This document shows, piece by piece, positions 1 to 5,374 of a DNA stretch of 5,374 nt (its first letter is position 1; the number at the start of each line of letters is the position of its first letter). A program made the position numbers and the translations under genes. This DNA is from Bacteroidales bacterium (GTDB taxonomy: Bacteria > Bacteroidota > Bacteroidia > Bacteroidales > VadinHA17). Where the stretch lies: assembly GCA_025455535.1 (NCBI GenBank), contig JALOMM010000132.1, positions 1 through 5,374 of the forward strand. The letters are read 5' to 3'. The notes below the pieces were generated by a model. It saw nothing but the letters and a program-made list of their open reading frames with translations. It had not been told where the DNA came from and did not search any database.

Positions 1-3000
1 AGCATCGGCCCGGCCTGGGCATCCGGAAGGATATCCGATTTTGCAGTAAATCCGGCCAACAAGTCAGAGATCTATGCCGGCGTTTCGGCAGGAAATATCT
101 GGAAAACAATCAATAACGGGACCACCTGGTCGCCGGTTTTTGACAGTTATGGAGCGTATGCCATCGGATGCCTGAAAATGGATCCGAACAATCCGTTCGT
201 GATCTGGGCAGGGACAGGTGAAAACAACCACCAGAGGCAACTGGGATATGGAGATGGTGTCTATAAATCTGAAGATGGCGGATCGAGCTGGAAAAACATG
301 GGTCTTAAAGAGTCACGTCAAATTGGTGTGATTTTAATCGATCCCAAACATCCCGATACTGTTTATGTGGCAGCTGAAGGTTCTGCATGGGGACCGGGCG
401 GTGAGCGCGGACTTTACAAGACCACTGACTGCGGAAAGACATGGAACAAAATACTGAACATAAGCGAGAACACAGGCGTCAACAATGTGGTGCTTGATCC
501 GCGTAACCCGGATGTCATCTACGCAACCTCAGAGCAGCGGCGCAGACATATAGGACTGAAGATCAGCGGCGGCCCGGAGTCGGCAGTGTATAAATCCACA
601 GACGGCGGCGTCACTTTCAATAAGATCATGAGCGGCCTCCCCGGAGGACATATCGGTGGAATGGGTATTGCCATCTCACCTGTCAACCCGGATGTTCTGT
701 ATATAATAATGGAAGCCCAGGGCGAATCAGGAGGCTTCTTCAGAACAACCAACAGGGGTGCTTCATGGGAAAAGATGAGCGGACACCATGAGAGCGGCCA
801 GTACTATAACGAGATCATATGTGATCCAAAGGATGTAAACACGGTTTACAGCATGGAGACTGTCTCGCAGGTTACAAATGACGGTGGCAAAACATGGAGA
901 GCCGTAGGAAACGAAGGCCGTCATGTCGATGACCATGCAATGTGGATCGACCCGGACAACACCGATCATTTCTACATAGGGGGCGACGGAGGCATCTACG
1001 AGTCATTTGACGGCGGAAAGAACTTCATCTTCAAGTCAAACCTTCCGGTGACCCAGTTTTACAGGGTTGCGGTAGACAACTCATATCCCTTCTATTATAT
1101 CTACGGAGGTACACAGGACAACAACTCTTTTGGCGGACCCTCGGCAAGTATCAGCGACGGTGTCGTTAATGACGACTGGTTTGTCACACAGGGGGGCGAC
1201 GGATTCTGGGTCGCCATTGACCCCACAGATCCAAATATTGTCTATACCGAGTCACAGTATGGCAACGTCTCACGCTGGGACCGCAAGAGCGGCCAGAGCG
1301 TCAGCGTCAAGCCCTATCCCGGTGAGGGCGAACTGACATACCGGTGGAACTGGGACACACCCGTGGTCATCAGCCCGTTCAACAACAAAAGGATCTACGT
1401 GGCAGCCAACTTCCTCTTCCGCAGTGACGACCAGGGAAGCAGCTGGACAAAGATATCACCTGACCTGTCAAGAAACGAGAACAGGGATAACCTGAAAGTG
1501 ATGGACAAATACTGGCCAGCCGACGCTGTGGCAAAAAACAGGTCCACATCACTTCTCGGAACCATCATTGCATTTACGGAATCAAAGGTTCAGAAAGACC
1601 TTCTCTATACCGGCAGCGATGACGGTGTCATATCGGTATCTGAGGACGGCGGTGCAAACTGGAATATGATAAAGAGCTTCCCGGGCATCCCTGAGTTTGC
1701 ATATGTAAGTGATATTCTTGCCGACAAGTTCAATGCTGACATCGTCTATGCCACCTTCAACAACCATCAGCGTGACGACTTCAAACCTTATGTTCTCAAG
1801 AGCACTGACAAGGGAAAGAGCTGGTTTTCTGTAAGTGCCAACCTACCCGTCATCGGTCCGGTACATACCATCGAGCAGGATCATGTCAACCGCGACCTGC
1901 TGTTCCTCGGCACCGAATTCAGCTTCTTCGTCTCGTTTGACGCAGGCGCCACCTGGACCGAGTTCAAGAACGGACTGCCGACAATACCTGTCCGTGACAT
2001 TGCCATCCAGGAGCGTGAGAATGACATTGTGATTGCAACATTCGGAAGAGGATTCTATGTCATTGATGACTACACCCCGCTGCGCAACTACAGGAAGGAG
2101 ATAGTTGAAAAGCCGGGTTACATCTTCCCCGTAAAGGATGCCAAGATGTTTGTCCAGGACAGCGAGTTTGACAACCAGGGCTCAATGTATTACAAGGCTC
2201 CGAATCCGCCATACGGCGCTACGATAACCTATTATGTTGATACTGTTCCCAAAACCGACAGGGATATCAGGAAAGACAAGGAGAAGAAGCTTTTTGAAAA
2301 GGGTGAGTTCATCGCGCAGCCCACTCCGCTGGAGCTGAGCATGGAGGAGAAGGAGATCAGGCCTTATCTTATCTTCACAATCACCGATGAGGAAGGAAAC
2401 ATCATACGGAAGCTTTACAAGTCAGCGTCAAAGGGTGTCAGCAAGATCACCTGGAACTTTACTTACGCCGGATACCAGCCTGTCAGCGTCACTAAATTCG
2501 ATCCCGTGTCAGAGGGCGGTAGAGGAGGCAGATGGGGCGGCGGAGGCATCTCTGTCATGCCCGGCAAATACTTCGTCTCGATGGCAATGTATGCCAAGGG
2601 AGAGGTGAAAGAGCTGGCCGGCCCAGAGCCTTTTGTCTGCACACCGCTTGACATTGTCTCTATGCCTGCCAAAGACCCTGCTGCAAGAGACAAATGGATC
2701 AGGGAGGCTACGGCACTTGCCAGGTCTGCTTACGGAGCGATCTCCTATATCGGGGAACTTGATGTGAAAATAAATACTATCATGCAGGTGATACACCAGA
2801 CGCCAGAGGCACCCGCAGCACTCATGCAGGAGGCAGTGGCAGTAAACAATGAGATCGGTGAGATACTCTATCTCGTGAGAGGAATATCAGTCGGCGCAAG
2901 TACCGAGGAGACGCCTCCTTCACCTGTCTCTCTCTCAGCCCGTCTCTCAACCATGTCTAGGTCACTCTACGGCAATACCGGCGACATATCGGGTATCGCA

Positions 3001-3144
3001 GACCAGCAGTACCAGGTGCTCAAGAAAGAGTTCCCAGCCCTGCTTGACAGGATACAGAAGGCAGGTAATGCTGTTGACGGACTTAATGCAAAACTTGATG
3101 AGATAGATGCACCATGGACATCGGGAAGAGTGCCAAGGTTGTGA
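1..3144 (+). CDS. Sortilin/VPS10-like Asp-box (BNR) beta-propeller protein, 5'-truncated
   Basis: The frame is open from base 1, so the gene enters from the left; 1047 residues are visible and the true start and signal peptide are missing. The ATG at 178 is internal, because the 59 codons before it continue the same fold: an IGPAWASGRISDF opening typical of the start of the mature family domain, then an Asp-box. Numbering from base 1, I count eleven Asp-box motifs (S/T-x-D/N-x-G-x-x-W/F), at about residues 36, 90, 141, 199, 249, 292, 335, 475, 547, 601 and 645. This repeat pattern marks the multi-bladed propellers of the sortilin/VPS10 and BNR-repeat families. Next come a beta-rich segment resembling FlgD-like Ig domains (about 792-860), interrupted by a Gly/Arg-rich loop (838-849), and a mostly helical C-terminus (about 890-1034). 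Relatives are often labelled glycosyl hydrolase, but Asp-boxes do not show catalysis, so I assign no substrate. There is no visible type IX secretion C-terminal domain. Location outside the cytoplasm is inferred from the family. It ends in TGA, followed by a hairpin terminator. Confidence 0.9.
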   Translation, partial: SIGPAWASGRISDFAVNPANKSEIYAGVSAGNIWKTINNGTTWSPVFDSYGAYAIGCLKMDPNNPFVIWAGTGENNHQRQLGYGDGVYKSEDGGSSWKNMGLKESRQIGVILIDPKHPDTVYVAAEGSAWGPGGERGLYKTTDCGKTWNKILNISENTGVNNVVLDPRNPDVIYATSEQRRRHIGLKISGGPESAVYKSTDGGVTFNKIMSGLPGGHIGGMGIAISPVNPDVLYIIMEAQGESGGFFRTTNRGASWEKMSGHHESGQYYNEIICDPKDVNTVYSMETVSQVTNDGGKTWRAVGNEGRHVDDHAMWIDPDNTDHFYIGGDGGIYESFDGGKNFIFKSNLPVTQFYRVAVDNSYPFYYIYGGTQDNNSFGGPSASISDGVVNDDWFVTQGGDGFWVAIDPTDPNIVYTESQYGNVSRWDRKSGQSVSVKPYPGEGELTYRWNWDTPVVISPFNNKRIYVAANFLFRSDDQGSSWTKISPDLSRNENRDNLKVMDKYWPADAVAKNRSTSLLGTIIAFTESKVQKDLLYTGSDDGVISVSEDGGANWNMIKSFPGIPEFAYVSDILADKFNADIVYATFNNHQRDDFKPYVLKSTDKGKSWFSVSANLPVIGPVHTIEQDHVNRDLLFLGTEFSFFVSFDAGATWTEFKNGLPTIPVRDIAIQERENDIVIATFGRGFYVIDDYTPLRNYRKEIVEKPGYIFPVKDAKMFVQDSEFDNQGSMYYKAPNPPYGATITYYVDTVPKTDRDIRKDKEKKLFEKGEFIAQPTPLELSMEEKEIRPYLIFTITDEEGNIIRKLYKSASKGVSKITWNFTYAGYQPVSVTKFDPVSEGGRGGRWGGGGISVMPGKYFVSMAMYAKGEVKELAGPEPFVCTPLDIVSMPAKDPAARDKWIREATALARSAYGAISYIGELDVKINTIMQVIHQTPEAPAALMQEAVAVNNEIGEILYLVRGISVGASTEETPPSPVSLSARLSTMSRSLYGNTGDISGIADQQYQVLKKEFPALLDRIQKAGNAVDGLNAKLDEIDAPWTSGRVPRL

Positions 3145-3165
3145 TTGCAGCTGATCTGTAGTTTT

Positions 3166-3193
3166 CAGTCTCCAGTCTTCAGTCTTCAGTCTT
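3166..3193 (+). repeat. Heptamer array 1: four CAGTCTY units
   Basis: Four adjacent 7-bp units read CAGTCTC, CAGTCTT, CAGTCTT and CAGTCTT, beginning 22 bases after the stop codon of the propeller gene. The units form the left arm of the hairpin described at 3167-3236. Period and unit boundaries are read directly from the sequence. Short heptameric tandem repeats (STRRs) are known from cyanobacterial intergenic regions; the likeness here is in form only. Confidence 0.85.
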
Positions 3194-3236
3194 CAAATTT
3201 TGCTGACTGCGGACTGGTGACTGGAGACTCTTTTTT
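3167..3236 (+). terminator. Long imperfect hairpin plus T-run, likely intrinsic terminator of the propeller gene
   Basis: An 11-bp perfect stem base, AGTCTCCAGTC at 3167-3177 with GACTGGAGACT at 3219-3229, is extended inward by CAGTC/GACTG pairings (3180-3184 with 3212-3216, 3187-3191 with 3205-3209). A CAA/TTG tip (3194-3196 with 3200-3202, or one base shifted) closes the loop. Six T residues follow at 3231-3236. This fits a rho-independent terminator for rightward transcription. In the other direction the hairpin is followed by an A-rich, not T-rich, stretch, so it should not terminate the converging msrBA transcript in the same way. The stem is unusually long and is built from the heptamer units. 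Confidence 0.65.
3205..3232 (+). repeat. Heptamer array 2: four GACTSNN units, inverse of array 1
   Basis: Four adjacent 7-bp units read GACTGCG, GACTGGT, GACTGGA and GACTCTT. The shared GACTG core is the reverse complement of the CAGTC core of array 1, so the two arrays face each other across an 11-base gap (3194-3204). The units are less uniform than those of array 1, which suggests decay or selection only for pairing. The array runs into the T-tract that ends the predicted terminator. Confidence 0.75.
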
Positions 3237-3263
3237 GCTCCATGCTCCATGCCCCCTGCTCCT
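3236..3263 (+). repeat. Heptamer array 3: four TGCYCCN units
   Basis: Four adjacent 7-bp units read TGCTCCA, TGCTCCA, TGCCCCC and TGCTCCT. The array follows directly on the T-run of the terminator and ends two bases before the msrBA stop codon on the opposite strand (3266-3268). Its motif is unrelated to arrays 1 and 2, yet it has the same 7-bp period and the same copy number of four. No partner in inverted orientation is present nearby. Confidence 0.75.
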
Positions 3264-3265
3264 GG

Positions 3266-4201
3266 CTAAAATCTCTTCACATAAGCATGACAGTAAGGCA
3301 CTTTCCCGTTACGGAAATAGTAATCCTGGTGGTACTCCTCTGCAGTGTAAAATTCCGTCGCACGGGTAACCTGCGTCGCCACTTTGATGCCTTTGCCCTT
3401 CAGCACCTCAATATATTTCAATGCCAATGCCTTCTGTGTCTCATTCTTGTAAAATATCTCCGACCTGTACTGGTCGCCAATGTCAGGGCCCTGCCGGTCA
3501 ACCTGGGTGGGGTCATGTATCTCCAGAAACAGCTTGAGGAGTTTATCATAAGAGGTCTTCCTGGTATCATAGGTAACCTTTACAGTCTCAGCATGACCGG
3601 TTGTGCCGGTGCAAACCTCCCTGTAGGAGGGATTTTTGACCTTGCCACCGGTGTAACCTGATACCACAGACATTACCCCCGGTTCCTTCTGCAGGAAATA
3701 CTCGACGCCCCAGAAACAACCTCCGGCAAAGAGTGCCGTCCCGTAGTTTCCGGCTTCAAGCTTTACAGGAACAAAGTCAAGCGAGACTGAGTTTACGCAG
3801 TGACGGGTATCCCTGGGGGTAAAGCCTTCACCGGTGAAGACATGGCCGAGGTGGCCGTCACATGATGCACAGACAATTTCGGTACGACGGCCGTCGGCAT
3901 CAGCGATGCGCTTTACGGCTCCGTCGATCTCATCGTCAAAGCTTGGCCAGCCGCATCCGGAATCAAACTTCGAGTCAGAATAATAAAGCGCGCTGCCGCA
4001 CTGCTTGCACAGATAGGTCCCCTTACCCTTGAACTTGTCATATAAACCGGTGAAAGGATATTCGGTAGCCTTGTTGATTATGATTTTGGTCTCTTCAGGA
4101 TTCAGGTCATTGTATAATGGTTTGTCCTGCGATCTCAATTCCGTTCCCATTGACGTTAATGCTAGTGTGATTAATATTGTTCTGAATAAAAATGATTTCA
4201 T
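3266..4201 (-). CDS. msrBA: Exported bifunctional methionine sulfoxide reductase, MsrB-MsrA fusion
   Basis: The 311-residue protein reduces both epimers of oxidised methionine: the MsrB half acts on the R form and the MsrA half on the S form. I chose the ATG at 4201 because it puts a signal peptide (MKSFLFRTILI..., likely cut S24|Q25) at the N-terminus; the ATG at 4210 is a close alternative. The upstream ATG at 4294 would bury it behind about 31 polar residues. Numbering from 4201, MsrB (about 30-146) has zinc CxxC pairs at C65/C68 and C111/C114, the SGCGWPSF motif with likely resolving C83, and catalytic C135 in RHCVNS. MsrA (about 154-311) has the catalytic GCFWGVE motif with C162, the GTTGHAE motif, the DIGDQYRS motif, and a C-terminal Cys (C304) suited to resolving. 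Only about six residues link the halves. All key residues are present, so both activities should be intact. The signal peptide places it in the periplasm or envelope, where it would need an exported thiol donor; none is in view. It converges with the propeller gene and diverges from the lipoprotein gene. Confidence 0.96.
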   Translation of the reverse strand: MKSFLFRTILITLALTSMGTELRSQDKPLYNDLNPEETKIIINKATEYPFTGLYDKFKGKGTYLCKQCGSALYYSDSKFDSGCGWPSFDDEIDGAVKRIADADGRRTEIVCASCDGHLGHVFTGEGFTPRDTRHCVNSVSLDFVPVKLEAGNYGTALFAGGCFWGVEYFLQKEPGVMSVVSGYTGGKVKNPSYREVCTGTTGHAETVKVTYDTRKTSYDKLLKLFLEIHDPTQVDRQGPDIGDQYRSEIFYKNETQKALALKYIEVLKGKGIKVATQVTRATEFYTAEEYHQDYYFRNGKVPYCHAYVKRF

Positions 4202-4260
4202 AATTTTCATTTTCTTAGATAACAATCTTAACCCTTTAAGGTTTAAATAGGGTGCTTTAT

Positions 4261-4268
4261 CAAAATAA
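4261..4268 (-). promoter_or_regulatory. Weak candidate -7 promoter box for msrBA
   Basis: Read on the minus strand this is TTATTTTG, one mismatch from the Bacteroidota -7 consensus TAnnTTTG. A second identical copy lies at 4292-4299. A TTTG suited to a -33 element (minus strand, 4295-4292) is 23 bases away, more than the usual 19-21. Transcription from here would give a leader of about 50 bases before the ATG at 4201. In so AT-rich a region this match could be chance. Confidence 0.25.
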
Positions 4269-4302
4269 TTATCTGGCACAGTTATTGTTTTCAAAATAAA
4301 GT

Positions 4303-4310
4303 TATTTTTG
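4303..4310 (+). promoter_or_regulatory. Candidate Bacteroidota -7 promoter box for the lipoprotein/barrel genes
   Basis: TATTTTTG matches the Bacteroidota -7 consensus TAnnTTTG at every fixed position. It lies 23 bases before the ATG at 4334, so transcription would begin around 4314-4316, leaving a leader of roughly 20 bases. That spacing favours the start at 4334 over the in-frame ATG at 4322, which would sit almost on the transcript end. No TTTG occurs at the expected -33 distance; the nearest is TTG at 4285-4287, too close at 15 bases. Confidence 0.5.
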
Positions 4311-4333
4311 TGTCGGACTTAATGGCAGATAAA

Positions 4334-4459
4334 ATGAAAAAACTCAGTCTTATAGTTGTTCTGGCTTTCATGGCTGCGCTTGCTCTCAGTTCTTGCAACC
4401 GTGAGGCTTGCCCCGCTTACAGCAGCAACAATACAGATTCAACTGAAAAAGCAGGCTAG
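4334..4459 (+). CDS. Tiny predicted lipoprotein, 41 residues
   Basis: The reading frame encodes a lysine-start signal peptide (MKKLSLIVVLAFMAALAL) followed by a lipobox, LSSC, with the lipidated cysteine at residue 21. The mature part is only 21 residues, rich in Ser, Thr and Asn, and holds a second cysteine in an ACPAY motif (C26), ending in a charged tail and TAG. An in-frame ATG at 4322 would add four residues (MADK); I prefer 4334 because of the signal peptide and the promoter box at 4303. It lies 48 bp before the barrel gene on the same strand, so the two are probably co-transcribed. Function is unknown. The CPAY element seems to me, from memory and unchecked, to recur in short Bacteroidota lipoproteins. 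A chance ORF is unlikely given a complete signal peptide and lipobox, but the small size keeps some doubt. Confidence 0.75.
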   Translation: MKKLSLIVVLAFMAALALSSCNREACPAYSSNNTDSTEKAG

Positions 4460-4507
4460 ACAGCATTTTTTCGCATACTGCCACTTTTATTTTGCGGCAT
4501 CCTGAAT

Positions 4508-5299
4508 ATGAGATTGTTGCACGCCATATTATTCCTTTTACTTTGCGGCCCGTTGCTTGCACAGGGTGATATTGACCCGCAGGACAGGCTTTTCTGGCGC
4601 AACGAGCGCTCATTCGGCATTGCCCTTAACACTGACGGATGGTCTTTTATCTACCGTGAGCTGCGCCAGACAAAACCCTCAAGCAGGATTTTTTTTGAAG
4701 GCTCCTTCGAAGGGTTCAAACACCCCAAGGAGATCAAACTGACAAACTACTATTTTCAGAACTCAGGGTCATTCGTATACGGAAAGCTTAACTCCACATG
4801 GTCAATTGGTGCCGGGATAGGATACCAGAAAGAGCTTTTTGAAAAACGTGACCTGGGTGGCGTATCCATTGGCTGGCTGATCGGCGGCGGCCCTACCCTT
4901 CTCTTCGCAAAACCTATATACTATGAGGTCATCGTCCCGTCAGGCGACGGCTATTATGAGATAGAAGAGCAGAAGTTTGATATTACGAAGATTCATCAGG
5001 CTCTTGACATAGTGGGCAAAGCGTCATTCTTCAAAGGCTTTGATGAAATACAACTTATACCCGGGCTCGTGGCCCGCACCGGTTTTAATTTTGAATACAG
5101 CAAAAACGATAAGCTTACACATGCCATCGAGGTAGGAGCAATTTTCCACGCTTTCACCAAAGAGGTCCCTATTATGGCCAATGAAGACAACAGGCAGTTT
5201 CTGCCGGCACTGTTTGTCAGCTACCGCATCGGCATGATCCTTGACCCGCTGAAACCGTCACGTTTTTCTGACCTGATCTTCAGACGCAACAAGGAATAA
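4508..5299 (+). CDS. Conserved Bacteroidota protein of unknown function, predicted outer-membrane beta-barrel
   Basis: The 263-residue product starts with a clear Sec signal peptide (MRLLHAILFLLLCGPLLA, likely cut before Q19). The mature protein opens with an acidic DIDPQDRLFWRNERSFG segment. It then shows at least six stretches of alternating polar and hydrophobic or aromatic residues that look like amphipathic strands, at about residues 60-68, 87-106, 118-143, 187-199, 204-218 and 228-243. The last, ALFVSYRIGMIL, resembles a final barrel strand, but about 18 charged residues follow, so the usual terminal aromatic is absent. An HPKEIKL motif at about 72-78 and a KASFFKGF motif at about 171-178 look like conserved family signatures; I recall similar uncharacterised Bacteroidota proteins but cannot name the family. 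There is no clear Shine-Dalgarno before ATG 4508, as is usual in this phylum. The lipoprotein gene 48 bp upstream suggests a shared envelope role. Alternatively it is a periplasmic beta-sandwich protein. Confidence 0.85.
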   Translation: MRLLHAILFLLLCGPLLAQGDIDPQDRLFWRNERSFGIALNTDGWSFIYRELRQTKPSSRIFFEGSFEGFKHPKEIKLTNYYFQNSGSFVYGKLNSTWSIGAGIGYQKELFEKRDLGGVSIGWLIGGGPTLLFAKPIYYEVIVPSGDGYYEIEEQKFDITKIHQALDIVGKASFFKGFDEIQLIPGLVARTGFNFEYSKNDKLTHAIEVGAIFHAFTKEVPIMANEDNRQFLPALFVSYRIGMILDPLKPSRFSDLIFRRNKE

Positions 5300-5334
5300 T
5301 TCCTGCCGCTCTTTTCTCTCTCCTTTTTATTTTA

Positions 5335-5342
5335 TACTTTTG
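5335..5342 (+). promoter_or_regulatory. Candidate -7 promoter box for a gene beyond the right edge
   Basis: TACTTTTG matches the Bacteroidota -7 consensus TAnnTTTG. A partial -33 match, TTTT at 5312-5315, lies 19 bases upstream, inside a pyrimidine-rich stretch (about 5301-5329). No start codon follows before the window ends, so the gene it would serve is not seen. No hairpin terminator separates it from the barrel gene. Confidence 0.4.
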
Positions 5343-5374
5343 GGGTCGTTTCATAAACCATTTAATTTTTTTCA

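Noticed and set aside
178..180. ATG at 178 as the start of the propeller gene
   Set aside because: The 59 upstream in-frame codons carry the family's N-terminal motif and an Asp-box, so the gene begins before the window.
2463..2796. Overlapping minus-strand ORFs within the propeller gene
   Set aside because: They lie in the well-supported coding region on the other strand, with low-complexity or unconvincing products and no independent signals.
3166..3263. Repeat arrays as a possible CRISPR
   Set aside because: Units are 7 bp, directly adjacent and without unique spacers; no cas genes are present.
3242..3661. Plus-strand ORF of 139 codons opposite msrBA
   Set aside because: It lies antisense to the strongly conserved MsrA domain and its start falls in the heptamer array; it has no recognisable features and is a shadow.
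4231..4253. ACCCT...AGGGT inverted repeat in the msrBA leader, as an operator or riboswitch piece
   Set aside because: A 5-bp stem with a 13-base AT-rich loop is weak and matches no regulatory element I recognise.
4455..4471. Possible terminator after the lipoprotein gene (GCT/AGC stem then six T)
   Set aside because: The stem is only 3 bp; too weak to stop transcription, and the next gene is 48 bp away on the same strand.
4480..4499. TGCC...GGCA inverted repeat before the barrel gene
   Set aside because: Only 4 bp pair around a 12-base interior; expected by chance.

Overview
This window looks like a piece of a Bacteroidota chromosome, most likely an environmental or gut Bacteroidales relative. 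Four things point there: a large exported Asp-box (BNR/sortilin-type) beta-propeller protein of a kind common in that phylum, an exported MsrB-MsrA fusion, a tiny lipoprotein beside a conserved predicted outer-membrane protein, and start codons without clear Shine-Dalgarno sequences together with boxes matching the Bacteroidota -7 promoter element (TAnnTTTG). The phylum call is an inference from gene content and signals; nothing here fixes the genus.

Layout. Positions 1-3144 (+) hold a 5'-truncated gene for a sortilin/VPS10-like beta-propeller protein; its reading frame is open from the first base, so the signal peptide and true start lie outside the window. Positions 3145-3265 are a short gap between two converging genes, filled by three small arrays of four 7-bp units. 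Two of the arrays face each other and fold into a long hairpin followed by a T-run, a likely terminator. Positions 3266-4201 (-) encode an exported bifunctional methionine sulfoxide reductase with all expected catalytic and zinc-binding cysteines. A short AT-rich divergent intergenic region (4202-4333) carries promoter-like boxes. To its right, on the + strand, come a 41-residue lipoprotein gene (4334-4459), too short for ordinary ORF finding, and a 263-residue predicted outer-membrane beta-barrel protein (4508-5299). The last 75 bases hold a pyrimidine-rich stretch and a second good -7 box for a gene beyond the window.

How they fit together. All four proteins appear to be exported: the propeller protein by family inference, since its N-terminus is missing, and the other three by visible signal peptides. 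The MsrBA protein would repair oxidised methionines in periplasmic or envelope proteins. The lipoprotein and barrel genes are 48 bp apart and probably co-transcribed; their function is unknown. No defence system, mobile element, CRISPR array or RNA gene was seen. The least explained items are the heptamer arrays and the lipoprotein/barrel pair.
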